From Balneolaceae bacterium (GTDB taxonomy: Bacteria; Bacteroidota; Rhodothermia; Balneolales; Balneolaceae), in contig JAFIFB010000012.1 in the NCBI GenBank assembly GCA_020832285.1, positions 1-55,525 of the forward strand: a stretch of 55,525 bases of DNA. Reading direction: 5' to 3'. The translations under genes were made by a program, and so were the position numbers. The stretch's first letter is position 1, and every line of letters begins with the position of its first letter. The notes beneath the pieces are model-generated. The model saw only the letters and a list, made by a program, of their open reading frames with translations. It made no database searches and was not told where the DNA came from. Of this stretch, positions 30,329 through 38,209 are shown in pieces.

Positions 30329-31672
30329 GTGGCTAAACAACGAGTTCAGTTTGAATGCGGCAACTGCGGACACCTCTCAGCAAAATGGCTGGGTGTCTGT
30401 CCATCCTGTAATGAGTGGAACACTTACTCGGAAGTGGTTCAGAAAAAAGAAAGTTCAAAAAAACATAAAGTGGATATTTCCACGGTTGAAACGGCTGATG
30501 CCACAAGGCTTTCCGATGTAAAACCAAATCAGAACAGCGACCGGTTTTCAACCAACCTTGAAGAGCTTGATCGTGTTCTGGGCGGAGGACTTGTACGCGG
30601 CTCCTTTTCCCTGCTCGGCGGTGATCCCGGCATCGGGAAAAGCACACTGATGCTGCAGGTTGCAAAAAAGTGCCCCGAAATGAAAATTCTATATATTGCC
30701 GGAGAGGAGTCGGCTTCTCAAATCAAACAGCGGGCGGGACGTATCGGGCTGAAGGGAGAAAATCTATATGTCAGTTCTTCCACCCAGATTCAGCAGGTAG
30801 TTGCTCAGGCGCGGAAAATCCAACCCGATCTGCTTGTAATCGACTCCATTCAAACCGTTTTCAGCGAAGAGCTTAACAGTCTTCCCGGCAGTGTTCAGCA
30901 GATTCGTGAGTGCTCTGCTATGCTTCAGCAGATTGCCAAAAAAGAGAACATCACCACAATGATGATTGGTCATGTCACCAAAGAGGGCGATATCGCCGGG
31001 CCCAGAATACTGGAACACATGGTAGATACGGTTCTGCATTTCGAAGGGGATAAAAATCATCTATACAGGCTCCTCCGGTGTATCAAAAACCGATTCGGCC
31101 CGGCCCAGGAAGTGGGAGTGTTTGAAATGAAAGAGCACGGACTTGAAGAGGTAAGTAACCCCTCGGCCCTGTTCATGTCCGATACAGAAACTGAAGTAAG
31201 CGGCAATGCCATCACCTGTATTATGGAAGGCACACGGCCGATCCTCGTTGAAGTACAGGCACTGGTTTCTCCAAGTAATTACGGAACGCCTCAGCGTACT
31301 TCAAGCGGTTTCGATCAGCGAAGACTCTCCCTGCTGATTGCAGTGCTTGAAAAGCGCGGCGGGCTGAGCTTCTCCGGTCAGGATGTGTACCTGAATATTG
31401 CAGGCGGACTCAAAATTTCAGATACAGCGGCAGACCTGGCTGTACTTACTGCACTGGCATCCAGCCTGAACGATAAAGTGGTGAGTAAATCCCTGCTCTT
31501 TATCGGTGAAGTGGGTCTGGGTGGTGAATTAAGGAAGGTATCGTTTGCAGAACAGCGACTCCGTGAAGCTGCAAAAATGGGATTAAAAAAAGCTGTTCTG
31601 CCTAAACATACAGCCGTGAACCAGCATCTGTTAAAGCTTAGGCACACGGCATTTATCTCAGATCTTTTCTGA
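30329..31672 (+). CDS. radA: DNA repair protein RadA
   Basis: 447 aa, GTG start. It has a Cys4 zinc finger (C10, C13, C24, C27), a RecA-like ATPase with Walker A GGDPGIGKST (97-106), the RadA signature CIKNRFGPAQEVGVF, and the C-terminal Lon-protease-like domain (PVLxEVQALV-type ILVEVQALV, GGLKISDTAADLAVL, IGEVGLGGELR). It promotes branch migration in recombinational repair. Its stop codon lies 10 bp from that of the convergent rpsU. Confidence 0.97.
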   Translation: MAKQRVQFECGNCGHLSAKWLGVCPSCNEWNTYSEVVQKKESSKKHKVDISTVETADATRLSDVKPNQNSDRFSTNLEELDRVLGGGLVRGSFSLLGGDPGIGKSTLMLQVAKKCPEMKILYIAGEESASQIKQRAGRIGLKGENLYVSSSTQIQQVVAQARKIQPDLLVIDSIQTVFSEELNSLPGSVQQIRECSAMLQQIAKKENITTMMIGHVTKEGDIAGPRILEHMVDTVLHFEGDKNHLYRLLRCIKNRFGPAQEVGVFEMKEHGLEEVSNPSALFMSDTETEVSGNAITCIMEGTRPILVEVQALVSPSNYGTPQRTSSGFDQRRLSLLIAVLEKRGGLSFSGQDVYLNIAGGLKISDTAADLAVLTALASSLNDKVVSKSLLFIGEVGLGGELRKVSFAEQRLREAAKMGLKKAVLPKHTAVNQHLLKLRHTAFISDLF

Positions 31673-31682
31673 CCCTGAAACT

Positions 31683-31877
31683 TTAGTAGTTTTCTCTCTG
31701 TCGCCTTCTCTCTTCGCGGACACTCTTTTTAAGAGCTTCTCTTCTTTCCTCAGATGGCTTGGTATACTGCTGCCGCTCCTTGTACTCGTTAAGGATTCGC
31801 GAACGCGTAACCATTTTCTTGAAACGGTTAATTGCGCGATCAATGCTTTCGTTATCTTTTACGTTAACTCCGATCAT
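31683..31877 (-). CDS. rpsU: 30S ribosomal protein S21
   Basis: 64 aa. IGVNVKDNESIDRAINRFK at the N-terminus and a strongly basic tail (KKSVREERRRQRENY) are diagnostic of bS21. It helps base pairing of mRNA with 16S rRNA in the small subunit. It stands alone here, convergent with radA, with its promoter in the large gap to the right. Confidence 0.96.
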   Translation of the reverse strand: MIGVNVKDNESIDRAINRFKKMVTRSRILNEYKERQQYTKPSEERREALKKSVREERRRQRENY

Positions 31878-33055
31878 ATATTTAGTTTGGTTTGAAAATG
31901 TTGATAGACCCGTAATATAAAAATACTTTTCAATAATTAATAGTTCCCGGGTTTAATTTTTTCGCACTGACTTCAAGCCACAATTCAGCATATCTTTATT
32001 TTGAAATACTGACAATTTTCTGGAATCTGCCACCTCTGTTTGGATGATAGAGCCTCAGTAATCCCGGAGTTTTTGCTTTTGGCATCATACCTGTTTAGTG
32101 GCCTAAATCGGCTTCTTACGCCACATCGAACAGAGTGAGGAAGGATAGTAACGAATGAAGTCGAGATACTATTTCACAAAACTGTTTTTGACTTCGATCC
32201 TTCGTTCCCACTCAGTCCCTGCACCACCGTTGACAGTTTAATCTCATCCATTAGGACCCATCCCCCGGCCCCTTCCCTCTCCCGACAAAACTACAGTCGG
32301 GACAAGGAAGGGGTGCCGTTTTTCAATGAGTTTTTCAAAAAAAAGTCCCTCCTTGTCGCGATGGCGCTTTTCCAGCGCGATAGGGAGGGATTTCCCCAAT
32401 GGGATGCCTATGGCAAGGGTGGGTCCGCAATTGCGCGAAATTAGGCGCTCGAACGGAAGGATATTTGATCCGCAAAACAGGTACGAACCCAAGCCCTTAA
32501 AGGGCGCCATAATACAGCCCGGGGCAAAGTGAGCCAGCCTACGCTAAAGCTTCGGATGGCAGGCATCGCGAACGGCGCCCTGGGTAAAAAGTGACATAAA
32601 AACACCCCGAGGCGAGTTGCCTTGAAAAAGCAACACACATTATCGAGGGGTTTTGGCTGGAACCCGGGAAGGATAACCACCTCGAATCATTCAAAACAAA
32701 AAAAAGGATGCGTGGCCAGAGTGGGATATCTCGTGCAAAAGGCACGTTCCAGGGCAGAGTTGCGCGGATTGAACCGTAGTGTTACGCAGAGTAAATAGAT
32801 CGAAACTGTAGAAATCAAATGGAGTTCTAAAACCGAAGAACTGATAAACTGATAAATGTCCAACCGATAAAGTAATTCCTTAACCAGTCCCTTTGCTCAA
32901 ACCAAACTTTTTTATTTTTTCGGTTTCTCTTTTTAAAACGGACCAACAGGTAAGATTCATTGCCCAACAACCCCTCTATTCGCTAAACACACAAACCAAA
33001 CTTTTGCCTATCTTACCACCCTTACAAACCAAAACAGATATACACAGATTTTTTT
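31878..33055. repeat. 1.2-kb non-coding region with long inverted repeats
   Basis: The region is too interrupted by stops in all frames to be a gene. It holds several palindromes: TCCCGAC/GTCGGGA (32280-32302), a long stem TCCCTCCTTGTCGCG/GCGCGATAGGGAGGGA (about 32345-32391), and AAAACACCCCGA/TCGAGGGGTTTT (about 32597-32657) with an inner GTTGC/GCAAC. A 49-bp sequence at 32829-32877 is repeated inverted at 47108-47156. These look like intergenic repeat families rather than genes. The rpsU promoter should lie near the left end, the cyclophilin promoter near the right. Confidence 0.55.
32829..32877 (+). repeat. 49-bp dispersed repeat, copy 1
   Basis: It starts AAACCGAAGAACTGATAAAC and contains GTCCAACCGATAAAGTAATT. 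The reverse complement matches 47108-47156 at 46 of 49 positions. No function is known. Confidence 0.75.
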
Positions 33056-33511
33056 ATGGAACAAGCTATTTTGCACACCGAAAAAGGTGAAATGAAAATT
33101 GAATTTTTTGCGGACGACGCACCTAACACGGTTGAAAACTTTATCAAGCTCTCCAAAGAGGGATTTTATGACGGACTCATCTTTCACAGAGTGATACCAA
33201 ACTTTATGGTTCAGACAGGCTGCCCCAAAGGAAACGGCACCGGCAACCCCGGCTACCGAATCGACTGCGAGCTCGACGGCGACAATCAGCATCACGACAG
33301 GGGCGTTCTCTCAATGGCACATGCCGGAAGAAACACCGGTGGATCGCAATTCTTTATCTGTCACAACCGGGATAATACCGCCCATCTCGACCGAAATCAC
33401 ACGGTCTTCGGAAAAGTAGTCGAAGGAGTAGATATTGTAGATGATATCCGCCAGGGTGATGTGATCACCAAAATCGAAATTATCGATGAGAGCAAGCCCG
33501 CTATCTCCTAA
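33056..33511 (+). CDS. peptidyl-prolyl cis-trans isomerase, cyclophilin type
   Basis: 151 aa, short cytoplasmic cyclophilin without signal peptide. It contains FHRVIPNFMVQTGCPKG, SMAHAGRNTGGSQFFIC and HLDRNHTVFGKV, including catalytic Arg in FHRV and the QFFI core. The family speeds isomerisation of X-Pro bonds during folding. The mtfA-like gene follows after 18 bp on the same strand, probably in an operon. Confidence 0.95.
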   Translation: MEQAILHTEKGEMKIEFFADDAPNTVENFIKLSKEGFYDGLIFHRVIPNFMVQTGCPKGNGTGNPGYRIDCELDGDNQHHDRGVLSMAHAGRNTGGSQFFICHNRDNTAHLDRNHTVFGKVVEGVDIVDDIRQGDVITKIEIIDESKPAIS

Positions 33512-33529
33512 CTCAATAACATAAACTCC

Positions 33530-34291
33530 ATGCCGATCTTTCGGTTTTTAAAGCGCCGATGGCTACTCAGCAGGCCTTTTCCGGAGGATTGGCTGCGGGT
33601 GCTCGAACAGAAAATCCCGGTTTATAAAAGACTGCCGCCAGAACTAAAAGAAAAACTTAAACAGCGCATCACCATTTTTCTGGATGAAAAAAAGTTTGAG
33701 GGTTGTGGCGGACTTAAAATGACCGACGAAAAACGCCTGGTGATTGCCGCATACGCCTGTATTTTGATTCTCGAAGAGACATCAGACTATTACGGCGACC
33801 CTCAGTCCATCCTGGTCTACCCAGATGACTACGTGGCTCCTTTTCACGATGAAGGAGAAGGCGGCATCGTTTCGGTGGGGTATGAATCCCGAAAAGGCGA
33901 ATACTGGGGCATGGGCAGTATTGTTCTTTCCTGGAAAGATATTGAGAGAAACCTCTACACCCATAAAGACGGACAGAACCTGATCTACCACGAATTTTCA
34001 CACCTTCTCGATGACCGCTACGGTTTAACGGCTGGTATCAGCGAAACCGGAGAGGCCATCCGCGATGATGAGTGGAGCCGTATCCTGGCAAAAACGTACC
34101 GAAGGCTCATCAGAGATTCCCAAATGGGCCGAGGCCACCTTCTCGATCCGTACGGAGCCCAACATCCCGCCGAACTTTTTTCCGTGGCAACCGAGGCTTT
34201 TTTCGAACAACCCGCCGAAGTAAAACGCTCACTTCCCGATCTCTACAACCTGTTCCAGTCGTTTTATCAGCTTGATCCCGCCTCGTGGTAA
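33530..34291 (+). CDS. mtfA: M90 family zinc metallopeptidase (MtfA-like)
   Basis: 253 aa. The zinc motif HEFSHLLD (H154-E155-H158) lies mid-protein, and ATEAFFEQP provides the glutamate ligand downstream, as in MtfA. The N-terminal region has the family pattern 'W...l...p.y..Lp...k..L...i..Fl..k.F.gc.G...td...v.iaa.ac'. In E. coli MtfA binds the Mlc repressor and affects glucose uptake; no such partner is visible here. It is the last gene before the accessory island. Confidence 0.92.
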   Translation: MPIFRFLKRRWLLSRPFPEDWLRVLEQKIPVYKRLPPELKEKLKQRITIFLDEKKFEGCGGLKMTDEKRLVIAAYACILILEETSDYYGDPQSILVYPDDYVAPFHDEGEGGIVSVGYESRKGEYWGMGSIVLSWKDIERNLYTHKDGQNLIYHEFSHLLDDRYGLTAGISETGEAIRDDEWSRILAKTYRRLIRDSQMGRGHLLDPYGAQHPAELFSVATEAFFEQPAEVKRSLPDLYNLFQSFYQLDPASW

Positions 34292-34790
34292 TGGCTTCAG
34301 GCATGAACAGGTTCGGGAGCTTCAGAGGTACGTCCATCTTGAAGATAGCTCTGGCCATCGGTACTGATTATGGGTTTTGCTACAGCTACAGGCAAGCGAA
34401 CAAGAACAAGAGTGTGTAACAGTATACTGCGATTGCCTGACCATTCTTTTTCAGCGGCATGTGATATGTGAAATATGAATCTTCCAAACGCCGATCAAAT
34501 CATTTACCCGGAGATTTTAATGGTGATATTTATCCGGTGGGCCGAGCATTTTATTGGAAGTGATTACAGGTCAAATTGCACAGAAAGATGATTTGAATTA
34601 TTATGCGGGTGATTTGTCATGTAATGTCCTTTTGGACAAATACATGTTATACCCACTATAAAAAATCTAATTTCATCCGGTTTTTTACATTTTGCCTCAT
34701 ATGCCCCACATGAATCAAGGAAAATTTGTCAATCTGAAATGTTTACAGTTTATGGCTACATTACTGCCCTAATTTAAATCAAGTAAACCA
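34292..34790. other. intergenic region at the left edge of the accessory island
   Basis: About 500 bp without an intact gene. Its middle is copy A of the island's direct repeat (34422-34650). The part before it (34300-34420) can be read for about 30 codons on the plus strand but has no recognisable family. The last 130 bp before the DUF3667 start are AT-rich and probably hold its promoter. Confidence 0.5.
34422..34650 (+). repeat. island direct repeat, copy A
   Basis: From CCATTCTTTTTCAGCGG to ATTATGCGGGTGATTTGTC this matches copy B (38444-38665) in the same orientation with about 22 mismatches over roughly 185 bp (about 88% by eye). Both copies include a small frame beginning M(N/H)(L/V)PNADQ; here it is 34475-34591 (38 aa). 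Other frames across it read like fragments of an older coding sequence (ITGQIAQKDDLNYYAGDLS). It may be a gene remnant duplicated at both sides of the island. Confidence 0.75.
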
Positions 34791-35504
34791 ATGAACGATT
34801 TGCCTGAACCAGAGAACGGCGATAAGATCACAGTTAATGAAGAAAATGAAGTTGAACGCTTTACTTTTTCTCACCTTAGCAAACAAGCCTTACAGTTTTT
34901 CAATTTAGAAAAAGGTTTTTTAAATACGCTAAAACTATTAGTTATAAATCCGGGAAAACACATTAGGGACTATTTGAGTATTGACCGTGATCGGTTGGTA
35001 AACCCATTTAAGTTTTATCTTGTTGTTGGATCAATCTATGTTTTTCTCTTTCAATATTTATTTCCGGAGGAGCACCTTGAAAATAGGGTTGACTCAGAGG
35101 TGGAGCAAGAAGTTTTTCTTTTTATTCTTCACTACTATCACTTCTTTCTGCTATTGGCGGTATTCTTTATCGCAATTTTTTCTTATTTGCTTTTCAGAAA
35201 AGAATCGGGCTATAACTTTATAGAAAACCTGAGCCTTAATCTATATGTGACGGGTATACTGTTTGTAATTGCGATTATAACGTCTCCACTGGATGGCAAT
35301 TTCCAGCCCTATGGAACTATTATTATTAGTATTCTTTCCTTCTCTTATTTTATATATGCGTACATATCCTTTTTTAGAGGTAACTACACGAAAACAATAG
35401 CCAAAACTGTATTATCGATTCTTTTTGGTGTGGGTGCATTTTTATTTTTAATTATTTTTTCAGGATTTGTAGTAGGCTTTCTACAAGCTGCGTCCCAAGC
35501 CTAA
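34791..35504 (+). CDS. DUF3667 family membrane protein
   Basis: 237 aa. The N-terminal part has the DUF3667 pattern: FTFSHLSKQALQFFNLEKGFLNTLKLLVINPGK then IRDYLSIDRDRLVNPFKFYL. About five membrane helices follow. Function is unknown; the family is typical of Bacteroidota and usually begins with a zinc-binding Cys pair that is absent here. It is the first gene of the accessory island and is followed after 39 bp by a one-helix peptide gene. Confidence 0.8.
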   Translation: MNDLPEPENGDKITVNEENEVERFTFSHLSKQALQFFNLEKGFLNTLKLLVINPGKHIRDYLSIDRDRLVNPFKFYLVVGSIYVFLFQYLFPEEHLENRVDSEVEQEVFLFILHYYHFFLLLAVFFIAIFSYLLFRKESGYNFIENLSLNLYVTGILFVIAIITSPLDGNFQPYGTIIISILSFSYFIYAYISFFRGNYTKTIAKTVLSILFGVGAFLFLIIFSGFVVGFLQAASQA

Positions 35505-35543
35505 AATTATAAAAACAACAATGTAAAATCGAATCAAGTAATT

Positions 35544-35699
35544 ATGAATTTTTTTGAAAAACTTTCTGATAAATGGAGCCGCCTTTCAAAGCTCCAGAAG
35601 ACCATTATAAATGTAGTTATCATTATTATGTTGGGTGCGTTTCTATTTTCAATAAGTTACAAGATTGGTGAAGCTGTTTACGATGCTTATGGAAATTAA
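35544..35699 (+). CDS. small single-helix membrane protein
   Basis: 51 aa: an amphipathic basic N-terminus (MNFFEKLSDKWSRLSKLQK), one hydrophobic helix (IINVVIIIMLGAFLFSI) and a short polar tail. It lies 39 bp behind the DUF3667 gene on the same strand. Its family is not recognised; it could assist the DUF3667 membrane protein. Confidence 0.55.
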   Translation: MNFFEKLSDKWSRLSKLQKTIINVVIIIMLGAFLFSISYKIGEAVYDAYGN

Positions 35700-35748
35700 G
35701 AAAACATATATCACTGATATCGACACTTTAAAAAGAAATTCGAGGTAT

Positions 35749-35803
35749 TGATAACATCGAGTCCGAAATCTGTGGGTATAATTGCCAAACCGTTATGCTG
35801 CAT
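35749..35803 (+). repeat. possible attC half-site 1
   Basis: AATTGCCAAACCGTTATGC (35784-35802) resembles the 3' half of the attC-like site behind mazF (CAACCGCCAGACCGTTAAAT). GTTATGC is a degenerate form of the GTTRRRY core. The 5' half (TGATAAC at 35749) pairs poorly, so this site is weak. Confidence 0.25.
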
Positions 35804-35842
35804 GCATTGGATTTATACCAAGTATCAATTCTTACCGTTGCA

Positions 35843-35866
35843 AATGTAGCACATTAAAGCTACATT
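35843..35866. promoter_or_regulatory. palindromic operator candidate upstream of relB
   Basis: AATGTAGC, ACATTAAA, GCTACATT is a perfect 8-bp inverted repeat 31 bp before the antitoxin ATG. RelB/DinJ antitoxins are ribbon-helix-helix repressors that bind such palindromes to control their own operon, so this is a plausible operator. Confidence 0.5.
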
Positions 35867-35896
35867 ACTATCTATAGGTTAACCAAATTAATTGTT

Positions 35897-36160
35897 ATGA
35901 CTAAGAAAACTGTAACAGTTCGAGCCCGAATGGAACCAGGGTTAAAGAAAGAAACGGAACGTATCCTGGATCAGCTTGGATTAAATACAACAGAAGCAAT
36001 TCGAATTTTCTTTAAGCAGGTAAAACTTCAGCGTGGCCTTCCATTTGAGATGAAGATACCCAATGAAACTACTCATCAAGCAATTGTCGAGGCCAAAGCA
36101 GGTCAAAAAGTGAAAGAATTTGAAACCACTGAGGAATTGTTTGAAGATCTGGATATCTGA
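35897..36160 (+). CDS. type II antitoxin, RelB/DinJ family
   Basis: 87 aa. The ribbon-helix-helix start (KTVTVRARMEPGLKKETERILDQLGLNTTEAIRIFFKQV) with LQRGLPFEMKIPNE is the RelB/DinJ consensus. The C-terminal tail should wrap and neutralise the YafQ-like toxin. The stop codon overlaps the toxin start (TGATG). A palindrome upstream is a likely autoregulation site. Confidence 0.93.
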   Translation: MTKKTVTVRARMEPGLKKETERILDQLGLNTTEAIRIFFKQVKLQRGLPFEMKIPNETTHQAIVEAKAGQKVKEFETTEELFEDLDI

Positions 36161-36429
36161 TGAAAAAGATTTCCCGTACAAACGGATTCAAGAAAGACGT
36201 CAAAAAAATGAAGAAACGTGGAAAATCATTTGACGTTTTCAAACAGGTAATTCAACTATTGGCCGAGGGTCAATCGTTGGATGAAAAATTTCGGGATCAC
36301 AAATTAATAGGTAATTATGCGGGGACTCGTGAATGTCACATAGAACCTGATTGGTTGCTTATTTATGAAGATCACGATGACGAGCTGATCCTGATTCGTA
36401 CAGGTACACATTTAGATTTATTTGGGTAG
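36160..36429 (+). CDS. type II toxin, YafQ/RelE family mRNA interferase
   Basis: 89 aa. FKKDVKKMKKRGKSFD at the start, DHKLIGNYAGTRECHIEPDWLLIYE in the centre and ELILIRTGTHLDLF at the end match YafQ, including the His and Asp/Glu residues of the RNase site (H in DHKL, H in ECHI, H in THLD). YafQ cuts translated mRNA on the ribosome. It overlaps the antitoxin gene by one base. Confidence 0.93.
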   Translation: MKKISRTNGFKKDVKKMKKRGKSFDVFKQVIQLLAEGQSLDEKFRDHKLIGNYAGTRECHIEPDWLLIYEDHDDELILIRTGTHLDLFG

Positions 36430-36431
36430 CA

Positions 36432-36485
36432 AGTTAAATCAAGGTAGATCGTCAGCATAACCGCCAAGCCGTAAAGTGGCTCAAT
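36432..36485 (+). repeat. possible attC half-site 2
   Basis: GCATAACCGCCAAGCCGTAAAG (at 36455) is close to the 3' half of the mazF attC-like site, with the GTT core reduced to GT. GTTAAAT occurs separately at 36432. It follows the YafQ gene directly, in the position a cassette recombination site would take, but it is incomplete. Confidence 0.25.
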
Positions 36486-36562
36486 AAAAATTCTCTCCTG
36501 TCGTTGAAATGTAATCACATTGTAATTATATTTTCTTTAGTTGTCATTTTAACTTTATAGCC

Positions 36563-36820
36563 ATGAAAACAAAACTTATTCGCATTGGTAATTCTCAGGG
36601 TGTCCGAATCCCCAAACCTCTGATTGAAGAAAGTGGGATAACTGAAGAAATAGAGATGATTCTGAGAGACAATGAAATTGTACTCCGATCTGCTGAAACA
36701 ACACGAAAAAATTGGGAAGAGGCATTCGAAAAAATGGCAGAACAAGATGATGATGCTTTATTGGATCAAAAAGAAATTGAAAAACCATCCGAATGGGATG
36801 AAGCTGAATGGACATGGTAG
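36563..36820 (+). CDS. mazE: type II antitoxin, MazE/AbrB family
   Basis: 85 aa. The swapped-hairpin DNA-binding domain (KLIRIGNSQGVRIPKPLIEESG) is followed by a disordered acidic tail (EQDDDALL, EKPSEWDEAEW), typical of MazE. It overlaps the toxin gene by 13 bp, allowing coupled translation with antitoxin first. Likely autoregulated with MazF; no clear operator palindrome was found. Confidence 0.93.
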   Translation: MKTKLIRIGNSQGVRIPKPLIEESGITEEIEMILRDNEIVLRSAETTRKNWEEAFEKMAEQDDDALLDQKEIEKPSEWDEAEWTW

Positions 36821-37149
36821 AAAGGAAACCGGTTCAAAGGTTTGAAGTTCATCTGATTTCACTGGACCCTGCAAAAGGATCTGAAATCCGAAAAACTCGT
36901 CCCTGTTTAATTATTTCACCTGATGAAATGAATAAACATATCAGAACCGTCATTATCGCCCCCATGACTTCCACAATCAAAAATTATCCAACGCGTGTCA
37001 CAACCACGTTTCAAGGTAAAAAAGGACAGATCGTATTAGATCAAATTCGTACAGTTGATAAAAGTCGTTTGATCAAAAATCTTGGTTCAATCAGTAAAGC
37101 AGCTGAAGAAAAAGTGCTTGGGGTGTTGCAGGAGATGTTTGCCCCATAG
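36808..37149 (+). CDS. mazF: type II toxin, MazF/PemK family endoribonuclease
   Basis: 113 aa. RFEVHLISLDPAKGSEIRKTRPCLIIS and VIIAPMTSTIKNYPTRV, then GQIVLDQIRTVDKSRL, give the full MazF pattern including the Arg of the RPxL/C motif and the Asp-Gln-Ile-Arg core. It cuts free mRNA at short sequences. An attC-like site starts 9 bp behind its stop codon. Confidence 0.93.
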   Translation: MDMVERKPVQRFEVHLISLDPAKGSEIRKTRPCLIISPDEMNKHIRTVIIAPMTSTIKNYPTRVTTTFQGKKGQIVLDQIRTVDKSRLIKNLGSISKAAEEKVLGVLQEMFAP

Positions 37150-37157
37150 ATTCGCCC

Positions 37158-37246
37158 ACTTAACCAGCGGGTCGTGCGGATACGTACTGGCTTCGGGGTT
37201 TTTGTAATGTTGGTCGCCTCACCGCACAACCGCCAGACCGTTAAAT
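37158..37246 (+). other. integron attC-like recombination site
   Basis: The 89-nt sequence begins with ACTTAAC (matches RYYYAAC) and ends with GTTAAAT (matches GTTRRRY). These two pair at 6 of 7 positions. Inside, CGG...GTGCGG (37168-37179) pairs with CCGCAC...CCG (37222-37232), with unpaired spacer bases on one side and a 42-nt terminal loop. Box order R''-L''-loop-L'-R', size and position just behind a same-strand gene are those of cassette attC sites. No integrase gene is in the window. Called by eye; a covariance model would be decisive. Confidence 0.55.
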
Positions 37247-37277
37247 GACTTGATTGGATCAATTTCAATAGTATATT

Positions 37278-38204
37278 ATGAATATATTTGAAGTATTAAA
37301 TCAAGGAAATTCCAGATTACATGAACCAAGTGTTTCTGCGATGCTGGGTTATTTGCTCGATACACGTAGAGATCATGGTTTAGGAGATACTTTTTTCCGG
37401 GAATTTGTATCACTAATAAATAAAGAGGTAAATGATCATCGGTTTGAAAAGTATTTAAACCGTTCATTTATTGACACTGATGTCCTTTTGGAAGAGCCCT
37501 ATGAATTTAATGGATCAAGTAAATATATAGATATACAAGTGAGTGTTTTAAATAAGGATGAACAAGAAAGACGATATGAAGATTTTCGATTCATTATCGA
37601 AAACAAAGTTAATGATAAATCAGCAACTGAAGGTCAACTTGACAGCTATTACAAAGCAATTATTGAGGATGAAAATACGATTGAAAATCTTGCAATTATA
37701 TATATCACTCCATACTCCAAACGAAATACTTTGCTCAATGAGTTCAGCAACCTCAAGCTAACAGATGACAGGCATATTAAATCATGGGTTAAGTGGAATG
37801 GTGAAAGTCAAAGTGTCTTGAGTATTTTGAAGAACGTACTTCAGAAGGAAACAGTTGGAGAAATTAACCCCATAAACGAATATACTCGGCACACAATTAA
37901 AGCTTTCATTCAATTCCTGAATAATATTGTAAGCTCACCCCATGATAGAACTATCAGGTTTGGTGAGGATATTGGTGAAATTGTTGACAGTGTTGAGGTA
38001 AACTTAAATGAAGACGGTAAGACGTATAGAATTATACGTCGTGACAGTCAACAGATTCAGATATTTGAAGGCGAAGAGAAAGTAACAGCAAAACCAATAC
38101 TTAGAAAAATCATTCGAAACAGAAACCTTAATGTACCTTTATCAGGCCTAAACACTCGAACCATGGGACGTAAAGTAATTGATGAACTTAACCAAAGGTT
38201 ATAG
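37278..38204 (+). CDS. PD-(D/E)XK nuclease family protein
   Basis: 308 aa. The N-terminal NSRLHEPSVSAMLGYLL is followed by the nuclease core: TDVLLEEPYE, then KYIDIQVSV (Asp) and FRFIIENKVNDKS (ExK) with GQLDSYYKAI behind, as in PD-(D/E)XK enzymes. The C-terminal 120 residues are not recognised. Proteins of this type occur in defence and mobile loci; no methylase, helicase or other partner is adjacent. It starts 31 bp behind the attC-like site, so it could be a cassette gene. Confidence 0.75.
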   Translation: MNIFEVLNQGNSRLHEPSVSAMLGYLLDTRRDHGLGDTFFREFVSLINKEVNDHRFEKYLNRSFIDTDVLLEEPYEFNGSSKYIDIQVSVLNKDEQERRYEDFRFIIENKVNDKSATEGQLDSYYKAIIEDENTIENLAIIYITPYSKRNTLLNEFSNLKLTDDRHIKSWVKWNGESQSVLSILKNVLQKETVGEINPINEYTRHTIKAFIQFLNNIVSSPHDRTIRFGEDIGEIVDSVEVNLNEDGKTYRIIRRDSQQIQIFEGEEKVTAKPILRKIIRNRNLNVPLSGLNTRTMGRKVIDELNQRL

Positions 38205-38209
38205 AACAA

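Noticed and set aside
32244-32745. Several overlapping frames of 66-88 aa in the gene-free region
   Set aside because: They lie across palindromic repeats, alternate strands and contain no recognisable domain; best explained by the repeat composition.
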